Program-made: the position numbers and the translations under genes
The notes under the pieces: model-generated
What the model was told of the DNA's origin: nothing
The model's input: the letters and a program-made list of their open reading frames with translations, nothing else
Databases searched by the model: none
Shown: positions 16,343 through 26,188 of the stretch, one piece after another
Layout: every line of letters starts with the position of its first letter
How positions within the stretch are numbered: the stretch's first letter is position 1
Source: Bacillus haynesii
GTDB taxonomy: Bacteria > Bacillota > Bacilli > Bacillales > Bacillaceae
Direction of reading: 5' to 3'
Assembly (NCBI RefSeq): GCF_001969855.1
Contig: NZ_MRBL01000007.1
Coordinates: 248,001 to 312,000 of the forward strand
Length of the DNA stretch: 64,000 nucleotides

Positions 16343-18100
16343 ATGAGACGGTTAGCTTTCTTAGTTGTTGCGTTTTGCTTGGCGGTTGGTTGCTTTTTCA
16401 GTCCGGTCTCGAAAGCAGAAGGGGTCATGAGCGGCGGAGATGGTGATAAAGTCGCCGTCGGAAAAGACGGTATGGTGGCTACGGCCCATCCGCTTGCATC
16501 AAAAATCGGAGCTGAAGTTTTGAAAAAGGGCGGGAATGCCATTGATGCAGCTATTGCGATCCAGTACGCACTGAATGTAACAGAGCCGATGATGTCGGGA
16601 ATCGGCGGCGGCGGGTTCATGATGGTCTATGACGGTGAGACGAAGGAAACGTCGATTATCAACAGCAGGGAGCGTGCTCCAGAGGGTGCCAAACCTGACA
16701 TGTTTTTGGATGAAGACGGAAAGGTGATTCCTTTTTCAGAAAGGTCGAGACACGGAAATGCGGTCGGTGTGCCGGGAACGCTGAAAGGGCTTGAAGCAGC
16801 GCATAAAAAGTGGGGAACAAAGAAAATGAAAGACTTGATCTCGCCTTCCATTAAGCTTGCAGAAGAAGGGTTCCCAATCGATTCGGTTTTGGCTGACGCG
16901 ATAAAGGACCATCAGGACAAGCTGAGCAAAACGGCCGCAAAGGATATTTTCCTTCCGGACGGTGAACCTTTGAAAGAAGGCGATACCCTCGTACAAAAGG
17001 ATTTGGCCAAGACGTTTAAATTAATACGGAAAGAAGGGTCAAAAGCCTTTTATGATGGAGAAATCGGCCGGGCGATTGCAGATGTCGTGCAGGATTTCGG
17101 GGGTTCGATGACACCTGATGACCTGTCCCGCTATGAGGTCACAACAGATAAGCCGATCTGGGGCGAGTACCACGGCTATGATATCGCAAGCATGCCTCCT
17201 CCAAGCTCAGGCGGAGTGTTCATGCTGCAGATGCTGAAATTGATTGATGGTTTTCATTTATCGCAATACGATCCAAAATCGTTTGAAAAATATCATCTGC
17301 TCGCGGAAACGATGCACCTCTCCTATGCGGACAGGGCGGCATATGCGGGCGATCCGGAATTTGTCGATGTTCCGCTCTCAGGGCTGCTCGATCCCGATTA
17401 TATTAAGGAGCGGCAGCAGCTGATCAGCCTTGATTCGATGAACCGTGATGTGAAAGCAGGCGATCCATGGAAATACGAGGAGGGAGAGCCGAATTATGAA
17501 ATCGTGCCTCAGCCTGAAGATAAAACGATCGGGGAGACGACGCATTTTACCGTCACGGATCAGTGGGGCAATGTTGTCTCTTATACGACAACGATTGAAC
17601 AGCTTTTTGGAACGGGGATTTTAGTGCCCGGGTACGGACTGTTTTTAAACAATGAACTGACCGATTTTGATGCGGTTCCAGGCGGAGCCAACGAAGTGCA
17701 GCCGAATAAAAGGCCGCTTTCAAGCATGACGCCGACGATCGTGTTTAAAGACGAAAAACCGGTGCTGACTGTCGGTTCCCCGGGCGGCACGACGATCATT
17801 GCTTCCGTTTTCCAGACGATCTTGAATTATTTTGAGTACGGCATGAGCCTTCAGGATGCGATTGAAGAGCCGAGAATCTATACGAACAGCCTGACTTCGT
17901 ACCGCTATGAATCCGGAATGCCGGAGGATGTCAGACTGAAGCTCAATGACTTCGGCCACAGATTCGGTGCGAATCCGGTTGATATCGGCAATGTCCAAAG
18001 CATTTTCATTGACCGGGAGAACAAAACGTTTATGGGGGTTGCCGATTCAAGCAGAAACGGAACGGCGGTCGGCGTCAACATTAAAACATCGGCTAAATAG
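16343..18100 (+). CDS. ggt: Secreted gamma-glutamyltranspeptidase
   Basis: 585 residues from ATG 16343 with GGAAAGGAAGGTGAT. A signal peptide ends near residue 25 (VSKAEG). The chain self-cleaves before the catalytic Thr399 (GET-T399-T-H). The small subunit has LNNELTDF and the PLSSMTPTIV oxyanion block; the large subunit has SGIGGGGFM and NSRERAP for gamma-glutamate binding. Length and Thr399 equal the characterised B. licheniformis enzyme. It cleaves glutathione, glutamine and gamma-polyglutamate ends outside the cell. In B. subtilis ggt lies elsewhere, so its place between ykaA and yesL is lineage-specific. Confidence 0.95.
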   Translation: MRRLAFLVVAFCLAVGCFFSPVSKAEGVMSGGDGDKVAVGKDGMVATAHPLASKIGAEVLKKGGNAIDAAIAIQYALNVTEPMMSGIGGGGFMMVYDGETKETSIINSRERAPEGAKPDMFLDEDGKVIPFSERSRHGNAVGVPGTLKGLEAAHKKWGTKKMKDLISPSIKLAEEGFPIDSVLADAIKDHQDKLSKTAAKDIFLPDGEPLKEGDTLVQKDLAKTFKLIRKEGSKAFYDGEIGRAIADVVQDFGGSMTPDDLSRYEVTTDKPIWGEYHGYDIASMPPPSSGGVFMLQMLKLIDGFHLSQYDPKSFEKYHLLAETMHLSYADRAAYAGDPEFVDVPLSGLLDPDYIKERQQLISLDSMNRDVKAGDPWKYEEGEPNYEIVPQPEDKTIGETTHFTVTDQWGNVVSYTTTIEQLFGTGILVPGYGLFLNNELTDFDAVPGGANEVQPNKRPLSSMTPTIVFKDEKPVLTVGSPGGTTIIASVFQTILNYFEYGMSLQDAIEEPRIYTNSLTSYRYESGMPEDVRLKLNDFGHRFGANPVDIGNVQSIFIDRENKTFMGVADSSRNGTAVGVNIKTSAK

Positions 18101-18107
18101 CGGAAAC

Positions 18108-18140
18108 AAGGCTTGGTCTAGGGCTTTTAGATCAAGCCTT
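18108..18140 (+). terminator. Terminator of ggt
   Basis: 13-bp stem AAGGCTTGGTCTA/TAGATCAAGCCTT with one G-T pair and a 7-base loop, 8 bases after the ggt stop. It is followed by CTTCCGTCTG rather than a clean T run. Confidence 0.65.
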
Positions 18141-18202
18141 CTTCCGTCTGTCAGCGAGAGGGGAAAAGAGGATTTTTTTCGAAAGAAGAGAAATATATTT
18201 TT

Positions 18203-18216
18203 TGTAAGCGTTTACT
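18203..18216. promoter_or_regulatory. CcpA (cre) site upstream of yesL
   Basis: TGTAAGCGTTTACT fits the cre consensus at all 14 positions, 22 bases before the yesL start, in the leader of the regulatory yesL-M-N genes. Confidence 0.8.
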
Positions 18217-18237
18217 AAGTAGTGAAGGAGGGATACC

Positions 18238-18882
18238 ATGATTCACACGTTGGCAAATGGATTTTACCGATTTTGCGAGTGGGTGATGCGGCTCGCCTAT
18301 TTGAATCTGCTGTGGATCGGTTTTACACTGGCGGGAGCAGTCATCTTCGGTTTAGCGCCGGCGACTGCCGCGATGTTCGCTGTGACAAGACAGTGGGCGC
18401 TGGGAAACACGGATATTCCGGTGTTTCAGACGTTTTTTCAGGCGTTTAAAAAGAAATTGGCTAAATCAAGCATTCTCGGTTTGATATTGGGCTTGGTCGG
18501 CTTATTGCTGTTTGTTGATTTTCAAATTGCTGTCGTCTATTTTCACGATCAGCCAGTGTTTTTAAGCCTGTTCATCAGTTTGTTTATCATTTATGCCATC
18601 ATCCTCTTATACGCTTTTCCAATCGATGTCCACTACGATTTAAAACGGATTGCAGTGCTGAAATACAGCTTCATCATCGGATTTTCCCGTCCGCTCACCT
18701 CGTTTTTCATGCTGATCAGCGCGTTTGGCATGATTCTGCTCGCTTTATTTCATGTCACATTTCTTTTGTTTTTCAGCGGCAGTGCTTTAAGTTTCATTTT
18801 GACGAAGCTCTCGTTTCAGGCGTTCCGTGCAATCGATGGGCGCCGGACAGACAAGCAGGCTGCCGTCACACGCTTGAAATGA
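18238..18882 (+). CDS. yesL: DUF624 membrane protein YesL
   Basis: 214 residues, ATG start with GAAGGAGGG. Five to six membrane helices; the first part holds the family pattern LNLLWIGFTLAGAVIFGLAPATAAMFAVTRQW. DUF624 proteins are found almost only beside carbohydrate ABC importers and two-component systems of Firmicutes; their function is not known. The gene is first in the yesLMN set, 13 bases before the kinase, so a sensing or transport-coupling role with YesM is possible. YesV in this locus is a paralogue. Confidence 0.9.
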   Translation: MIHTLANGFYRFCEWVMRLAYLNLLWIGFTLAGAVIFGLAPATAAMFAVTRQWALGNTDIPVFQTFFQAFKKKLAKSSILGLILGLVGLLLFVDFQIAVVYFHDQPVFLSLFISLFIIYAIILLYAFPIDVHYDLKRIAVLKYSFIIGFSRPLTSFFMLISAFGMILLALFHVTFLLFFSGSALSFILTKLSFQAFRAIDGRRTDKQAAVTRLK

Positions 18883-18895
18883 AGGTGTTCGTTCG

Positions 18896-20632
18896 GTGAA
18901 CCGGTTTCAGCATTTGAAAATTAAAGATCAATTGTTTATTTTGATTTCACTGATCATGGCCGTTTCGCTCATCCTGATCTTGAGCGGCGTTCAATACGCG
19001 TTCCGTGTATATGACCAGCAGATATACAGGAAGTCGTCACAGGTGCTGATGTTATCATCAAAAAGCATTGAAGATGAATTGAAAAAGATTGAGGATGTGT
19101 CATATCAAATCACCACTGACGCGGACATCCAAGCGAACCTTCTGAAAGCCGGCCGGGGCCAAAACAAATACGGGCGCTACCGGATGAAAAGCAAAATTTG
19201 GGATAAGCTGGCCGAATATACCGGCTCTAAGCGGTACATTAAATCGATTCATTTGTTTGATGCTTCCGGCACCGAGTATTCCGCAGGAGCGAATTTAACC
19301 GAAGCATTGCGGGAGCAAAAGAATGCGCTGATCGAAAAAGCGTCGCGTCAAAAAGGCAGCAACACGTGGGAGCCTATGCCGGGTGAAACCGGCGAGCTGT
19401 TATCCGTCCGGGAAATCCGCTCCTATGAGCGTTTAAACCTTGACCACCTGGGAACAGTGGTGATTGTCGCTGATTTAAAACGGGTCATTGGCGACCTTCC
19501 GAAAGACTGGGGGGAAGGCGCGGGAAAGATTGCGATGTCGGACGGACGGGAGCTGTTTTTTTCTGAAATGCCTTTCAGCCAAACTGATGGACTCCGTTTA
19601 TCTTCTCATGCAGAAAACGGATATGACATTGTGGAGGAAAACGGCCAGCGCTTTTTCGTTTCATATGTCAAATCAGCGTATAAAAATTGGACGTATTGGA
19701 GTCTGATCCCCTTTGATGCTATGTTTTCGAAAATCTCTGCGATGAAGACGATCCTGATTTCCCTTTTTATCCTCTTCTTTCTGATTGCGGTTCTTTTTGG
19801 AAGAAAAATGGCCAGGGGCATTACGAGCCCGATTGAGAAGCTGGTGGCGGCCATGAAAAATGTCCAAACCGGCGATTTTAAACTGGCGCCGCTTACTCGT
19901 GCTCCTTTAGACCGGCAGGATGAAGTCAGCGTCTTAAACCGCAACTTTTTTACAATGGTTGAACGGATCAATGAACTGATTGCCGAGAACTACAAGAAGC
20001 AGCTCATGCTGAAAGAGACGGAATTCAAAGCGCTTCAGGCGCAAATCAACCCCCACTTTTTATACAACACGCTCGAATCGATCAACTGGCTGGCAAAAAC
20101 GAACCGGCAGCCGCAAATTTCAAAGATGACGGAATCTCTCGGGTTTTTGCTCAGGAATGCCATCAATATGAAAACCGACGTGCTGACGATCGAGGAAGAA
20201 GCTGAAATCGTGCGCCACTATTTTACCATTCAGCGGTTTCGCTTTGAGGAGCGGCTTGTTTTTGAGCTCGACATTGAGCCATCGGTGAAAAAATGCCGCA
20301 TCCCTAAGCTTGTTCTCCAGCCTTTGGCTGAAAATGCGATTACATATTGTCTTGAGCCTTTCATTGAACCTTGCCATATTCAAATCAAAGCATATCAAAA
20401 AGGAGGGTTTGTTTATTTAACGGTTGCCGACAACGGCCCGGGCATGGATGAAGACTTTTTGGAAAAAGCGAGAAAGGAGCTTGTCCGGACAAGGGGCAGA
20501 GGAATCGGGCTGCAAAATATCGATGAACGCATTCAGCTGATGTTTGGCAAAGGGTACGGCTTGACGATTTCAAGCGAAAAGAACAAGGGAACCGAAATGA
20601 TGATTAAAATACCATTTCAAAGCGGGGTGTGA
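18896..20632 (+). CDS. yesM: Sensor histidine kinase YesM
   Basis: 578 residues from GTG 18896 (GAAGGTG before it). Membrane helix at about 13-34, extracellular sensing domain about 35-280, second helix about 284-302, HAMP linker 303-355, then a His_kinase domain with H387 in QINPHFLYN and the ATPase motifs VADNGPGMD and GRGIGLQNI. This is the LytS/YesM class that works with AraC-type response regulators. The gene overlaps the yesN start region (TGATGATG), so the two are coupled. It probably senses a pectin-derived oligosaccharide, possibly through YesO or YesL. Confidence 0.92.
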   Translation: MNRFQHLKIKDQLFILISLIMAVSLILILSGVQYAFRVYDQQIYRKSSQVLMLSSKSIEDELKKIEDVSYQITTDADIQANLLKAGRGQNKYGRYRMKSKIWDKLAEYTGSKRYIKSIHLFDASGTEYSAGANLTEALREQKNALIEKASRQKGSNTWEPMPGETGELLSVREIRSYERLNLDHLGTVVIVADLKRVIGDLPKDWGEGAGKIAMSDGRELFFSEMPFSQTDGLRLSSHAENGYDIVEENGQRFFVSYVKSAYKNWTYWSLIPFDAMFSKISAMKTILISLFILFFLIAVLFGRKMARGITSPIEKLVAAMKNVQTGDFKLAPLTRAPLDRQDEVSVLNRNFFTMVERINELIAENYKKQLMLKETEFKALQAQINPHFLYNTLESINWLAKTNRQPQISKMTESLGFLLRNAINMKTDVLTIEEEAEIVRHYFTIQRFRFEERLVFELDIEPSVKKCRIPKLVLQPLAENAITYCLEPFIEPCHIQIKAYQKGGFVYLTVADNGPGMDEDFLEKARKELVRTRGRGIGLQNIDERIQLMFGKGYGLTISSEKNKGTEMMIKIPFQSGV

Positions 20633-20634
20633 TG

Positions 20635-21801
20635 ATGTATAAAGTGCTGTTGGCGGACGATGAACGGATTATTCTTGACGGCATCTCCAGCATGATCGAG
20701 TGGAATTCGTTCGGGACGTCTTTAATCGGAGCCGCCCAAAACGGGATTGACGCTTACCGCCTGATTATGGAAGAGCGGCCTGACATTGTGATTAGCGATA
20801 TTAAAATGCCTGGGATGGGAGGGCTCGAACTGATCGAAAAAGTGTCCCGCGACCACCCGTCAATCCGGTTTATTTTGCTGACGGGCTTCGGTCAGTTTGA
20901 ATATGCAAAAAAAGCGATGTCATACGGAGTCAGGCATTATTTGCTCAAACCCTGCAATGAGAGCCATATTACAGATTCGCTTCAAAGCGTGATCGGCGAG
21001 CTGAAAAAAGAGGAATCGGCGCAAAAAGTGAAAACCGATCTGGAGATGATGAAGCCGCATCTTATGAAGCAGATGTTAAAAGAGCTGATTACGGGCGGCC
21101 GCTTCGAGGATGAAGCGTGCCTGCGCTTCTTTTCAGAGCAAAAGGTCATCAGGCTGATCCTGTTTTCCGTCCGGGACGGGGAGGATAAAGATTATGCTCA
21201 TGGCGTTGAGTCCATTGCGGATGAGGTGCTGAACGGTTCTGTCATCGCTTCGGCCCGCGTTCACCAAGTGCTTGTCTGTGCAATAGACGGAGCATTGGCT
21301 CCTGCCGTGCTTGAGGAAAAAATGAAAAGCGTCCAAGAGCTTTCACGCCGCCTGCTCCGATTTGAACCTGAGATATCACTCAGCGAAAGCGGCAATATTA
21401 GCGAAGCCTCCTTCTTGTACGAAAAGGCATACGCAAAGATCGCCCAAGATGAAGGGGAGACATCGGTTTTAATTGGGAGGGTGCTCGATCTCATCGAAAA
21501 GGAAGCCTCAAATCCGAAGCTTTCGCTAAAATGGGCAGCCCGCAACATGCTGTACATGAACCCCGATTATCTCGGCAAGCTGTTTAAACAGGAAACCGGT
21601 GAGAAGTTTTCAAGCTATGTCGCAAAGGTGCGCATCGAAAAAGCGATCGCGAAGATGAAGAAGTCTAAAAACACGGCCATCGGCACGCTGGCAGAGGAAC
21701 TGGGGTTTGGCCACAATCCGAAATACTTCAGTCTTGTCTTTAAAAAATACACGGGACTCACCCCGTCAGAATTTCGAAAAAAAGAAGAAAACACATTTTA
21801 A
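20635..21801 (+). CDS. yesN: AraC-type response regulator YesN
   Basis: 388 residues from ATG 20635, chosen for its distance from GGGGTG; ATG 20632 overlapping the yesM stop is an alternative. Receiver domain about 1-125 with DD at 8-9, phospho-acceptor D55 (IVISDIKMPG) and K105 region (YLLKPC). A central part of about 150 residues follows, then two AraC helix-turn-helix motifs at the C-terminus (LSLKWAARNMLYMNPDYLGKLF and IGTLAEELGFGHNPKYFSLVF). It should activate the transport and catabolic genes downstream when phosphorylated by YesM. A terminator follows. Confidence 0.92.
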   Translation: MYKVLLADDERIILDGISSMIEWNSFGTSLIGAAQNGIDAYRLIMEERPDIVISDIKMPGMGGLELIEKVSRDHPSIRFILLTGFGQFEYAKKAMSYGVRHYLLKPCNESHITDSLQSVIGELKKEESAQKVKTDLEMMKPHLMKQMLKELITGGRFEDEACLRFFSEQKVIRLILFSVRDGEDKDYAHGVESIADEVLNGSVIASARVHQVLVCAIDGALAPAVLEEKMKSVQELSRRLLRFEPEISLSESGNISEASFLYEKAYAKIAQDEGETSVLIGRVLDLIEKEASNPKLSLKWAARNMLYMNPDYLGKLFKQETGEKFSSYVAKVRIEKAIAKMKKSKNTAIGTLAEELGFGHNPKYFSLVFKKYTGLTPSEFRKKEENTF

Positions 21802-21802
21802 T

Positions 21803-21829
21803 GCCGCCGGTCCTATCCGGCGGTTTTTT
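21803..21829 (+). terminator. Terminator after yesN
   Basis: GCCGCCGG-TCCTAT-CCGGCGG stem-loop followed by TTTTTT immediately after yesN, separating the regulatory genes from the structural operon. Confidence 0.85.
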
Positions 21830-21858
21830 GCGGATTGACGGAATCTCTGTTTTTTTAA

Positions 21859-23241
<1,383 letters not shown>

Positions 23242-23293
23242 TAAGCGGGGCAAGTGGAGGAAGGCCGCTCATCAATTGCAGGAGGAAGTGAAC

Positions 23294-24193
23294 GTGAAGC
23301 GAAAAAAAAGAATTGACAATTTGGCGGGTTATGCCTTTATTTCCCCGTTTATTATCGGATTTTTGTGCTTTACCGTCATTCCGATGGGAGCCTCGCTGTT
23401 TCTGTCTTTTACGAGCTATGATCTGTTCACCCCGCCCAAATGGGTCGGCATTGACAATTATAAGGCGATGCTGACCGATGATGAAAAATACTGGGGCTCG
23501 CTGAAAGTGACGTTTTATTACGTGCTCGCCGGTGTTCCACTGCGCCTCGCGTTTGCGCTCTTCATCGCGGTGATTTTGAACAGAGCCGAAAAAGGTGTCG
23601 GCATTTACCGGACGCTCTTTTATCTCCCGTCGATTATCGGCGGCAGTGTGGCGGTTGCGATTATGTGGCGCAATGTATTTGGCAATGACGGTGTCATCAA
23701 TGCGCTTTTGTTCTTCCTCGGTTTTGACAAGAAAATTCTTTGGTATCAGAACCCGACAAGCGCATTGTGGACCTTGATTCTTTTGTCGGTGTGGCAGTTC
23801 GGCTCTTCCATGCTGATCTTTCTTGCCGGATTGAAAAATATCCCGCCGATGTATCAGGAAGCGGCAAGCGTCGATGGTGCAAACAGGTTTCAGCGTTTTT
23901 TTCTCATTACGCTCCCGCTTCTCAGCCCGATCATCTTTTTTAACTTGGTGATGCAGACCATTTCAGCCTTCATGACCTTTACGCCGGCCTACATTATTTC
24001 AAAAGGGGAAGGCGGGCCGCTTGACGGGACGCTTCTGTATTCCCTCTATTTGTTCCAGCGGGCCTTTAACTTTTTCCAAATGGGCTACGCATCGGCGATG
24101 GCATGGGTGATGCTGATTCTGATCGGCCTTGTCACATTCATATTGTTCAAAACTTCATCCTTATGGGTGCATTACGAATCGAAGGAGGAGTAG
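23294..24193 (+). CDS. yesP: ABC transporter permease YesP
   Basis: 299 residues from GTG 23294, eight bases after AGGAGG; an upstream TTG frame start overlaps that site. Six membrane helices; the cytoplasmic EAA loop EAASVDGANRFQRFFLITLPLL lies near residue 195, the docking site for the ATPase. It forms the transmembrane heterodimer with YesQ. No ATPase is encoded nearby, so the multitask ATPase MsmX is expected to power it, as shown in B. subtilis. Confidence 0.92.
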   Translation: MKRKKRIDNLAGYAFISPFIIGFLCFTVIPMGASLFLSFTSYDLFTPPKWVGIDNYKAMLTDDEKYWGSLKVTFYYVLAGVPLRLAFALFIAVILNRAEKGVGIYRTLFYLPSIIGGSVAVAIMWRNVFGNDGVINALLFFLGFDKKILWYQNPTSALWTLILLSVWQFGSSMLIFLAGLKNIPPMYQEAASVDGANRFQRFFLITLPLLSPIIFFNLVMQTISAFMTFTPAYIISKGEGGPLDGTLLYSLYLFQRAFNFFQMGYASAMAWVMLILIGLVTFILFKTSSLWVHYESKEE

Positions 24194-24196
24194 CTG

Positions 24197-25090
24197 GTGG
24201 AGCCGATTAAAGACATTTCGGGGCGGGCGGCGCCTGCCCCGCTTCCTGCAGGAAATGGAAAGAAAACAGCCGGGCATCTTGTGTTTCATATCGCGACGGC
24301 CGGTCTTGCGATCATCCTTTTGTATCCCGTTATCTGGCTGATCGCAAGCTCGTTTAAAGAAAGTGCAAGCATATTCGCCACATCCCATTCGCTCATCCCG
24401 GACCCTTTGATCCTGTCCAATTATACGGAGGGCTGGAAAGGGATCGCCGGACAGCCGTTCATCACATTTATTAAAAATTCGCTTATCATCGTCGGCCTCT
24501 CGACGGTCGGCGCGGTCTTGTCCTCTGCGTTCATCGCTTACGGATTCGCGCGGATTCCGTTTAAAGGGAAGGCATTCTGGTTTAGCTGCATGATGGTGAC
24601 GATGATGCTGCCTCACGAGGTGCTGATGATTCCGCAATATATCATTTTTGCAAAGCTGGATTGGCTGAATTCATTCAAGCCGATCGTTGTTCCCCAATTT
24701 TTCGGGCACGCGTTTTTTATCTTTCTGATGATTCAGTTCATCAGGACGATCCCGGCAGAACTCGATGAAGCGGCAAAGATTGACGGCTGCAGCCGTCTCG
24801 GCATCTTTTTCAGAATCATTTTGCCATTGATCGCTCCGGCGCTTGCGACGTCCGCCATCTTCTCGTTTTACTGGAAGTGGGAGGAGCTGATCAATCCGCT
24901 TCTTTACTTGAACAAGCCGGAGCTTTACCCGGTTTCTCTGGCATTAAAGCTGTTTTTAGATACGGAAACGGCGTCTAACTGGGGGGCGATGTTTGCGATG
25001 TCAGTCGTCTCACTCATCCCGGTGATTCTCGTGTTTTTCGTCTTTCAAAAATCGATCGTCCAAGGCATCAGCATGAGCGGATTAAAATAA
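24197..25090 (+). CDS. yesQ: ABC transporter permease YesQ
   Basis: 297 residues from GTG 24197, three bases after yesP. Six membrane helices with EAA loop [21 protein letters not shown] near 190 and a Pro-rich N-terminal tail ([14 protein letters not shown]) before helix 1. It is the MalG-type partner of YesP in the CUT1 importer for RG-I oligosaccharides. Confidence 0.92.
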   Translation: MEPIKDISGRAAPAPLPAGNGKKTAGHLVFHIATAGLAIILLYPVIWLIASSFKESASIFATSHSLIPDPLILSNYTEGWKGIAGQPFITFIKNSLIIVGLSTVGAVLSSAFIAYGFARIPFKGKAFWFSCMMVTMMLPHEVLMIPQYIIFAKLDWLNSFKPIVVPQFFGHAFFIFLMIQFIRTIPAELDEAAKIDGCSRLGIFFRIILPLIAPALATSAIFSFYWKWEELINPLLYLNKPELYPVSLALKLFLDTETASNWGAMFAMSVVSLIPVILVFFVFQKSIVQGISMSGLK

Positions 25091-25108
25091 AAAAGGAGAG
25101 AAGAGTGC

Positions 25109-26143
25109 ATGACAAAGCTTGTTTTTGATGAAGAAAAACTCAATGAAGTGATCGACAGAATCGTCAAGCGGACATTTGAGATGGATTTCGAATGGGATTG
25201 GCCGGGCGGCGTCGCGTTTTACGGTGTGGCTGAGGCGTATGAAGCAACCGAAAATGACGAATACCTCGAGCTTTTGAAAAACTGGACGGATGAAAAGCTT
25301 GAAGACGGCTTGCCTAAGCTGTCGATCAACGGGGTATCCATCGGCCATACCCTTCTGTCGCTCTACCAGGCGACAGGAGATGACCGTTATCTTGACACCG
25401 CCCGGCAAATGGCGGACTATGTGCTTCACGATGCGCCTCGGTTCGCAGACGGGGTTTTGCAGCACACCGTCAACTCAGAGAAACATGTATTCCCTGAACA
25501 GGCATGGGTCGATACGATGATGATGGCGGGCTTGTTCCTTCTCCGAATCGGAAAACTTGTCGGCAGCGAGGAATATTTTGAAGACGGGCTCCGCCAGTAT
25601 CACGGCCATGAAGAATTTTTGCAGGATATGGAGACCAATCTCTATTATCACGGATGGGATCATGTGGCTAAAAACAATCTGTCAGGCATATTTTGGGGAA
25701 GGGGAAACGGATGGGCAGCTTTGACGATGGCAAAAGCGCTCCCTTTGATCGACGTTACGCATCCTTCATATATGATCATTGACGGTTCACTCCGAGACTT
25801 GTTGAGCGCGCTTGTCAGGCTTCAGCATCCTTCTGGCTTATGGCACACCGTACTGACGGATCCGGATTCATATCTTGAAGTGTCAGGATCTGCGGGGATT
25901 GCTTCCGGCCTGCTGTCCAGAGGCTCGCTATACCATAAATCCGTTCAGAAGGCGCTCTCAGCCATTACAGATGCGGTTGCGCCTGACGGAAGGGTGGAAC
26001 GCGTTTCCGCGGGCACAGCGGTGATGCGGGATGCGCAGGGTTACAAAGACGTTCCGTATAAACGGATTCAAGGCTGGGGACAGGGGCTTGCCCTGACCTT
26101 TTTGGCCGATGTCGTCCGCTCCAAGTCGCGCGCGTTCCAATAG
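25109..26143 (+). CDS. yesR: Unsaturated rhamnogalacturonyl hydrolase YesR (GH105)
   Basis: 344 residues, ATG 25109 after AAAGGAGAG. An (alpha/alpha)6 barrel enzyme without signal peptide, hence cytoplasmic. Marked blocks are MDFEWDWPGGVAFYGV, EQAWVDTMMMAG with D135 as the expected general acid/base, FWGRGNGW and RIQGWGQGLAL. It removes the unsaturated galacturonate from the non-reducing end of lyase products by hydration of the double bond. It acts on oligomers brought in by YesOPQ after YesW/YesX cleavage. Confidence 0.93.
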   Translation: MTKLVFDEEKLNEVIDRIVKRTFEMDFEWDWPGGVAFYGVAEAYEATENDEYLELLKNWTDEKLEDGLPKLSINGVSIGHTLLSLYQATGDDRYLDTARQMADYVLHDAPRFADGVLQHTVNSEKHVFPEQAWVDTMMMAGLFLLRIGKLVGSEEYFEDGLRQYHGHEEFLQDMETNLYYHGWDHVAKNNLSGIFWGRGNGWAALTMAKALPLIDVTHPSYMIIDGSLRDLLSALVRLQHPSGLWHTVLTDPDSYLEVSGSAGIASGLLSRGSLYHKSVQKALSAITDAVAPDGRVERVSAGTAVMRDAQGYKDVPYKRIQGWGQGLALTFLADVVRSKSRAFQ

Positions 26144-26188
26144 AAATTGAAAAAGAAACATTCTTTTCATTGCAGTGGGGGGAGAGGG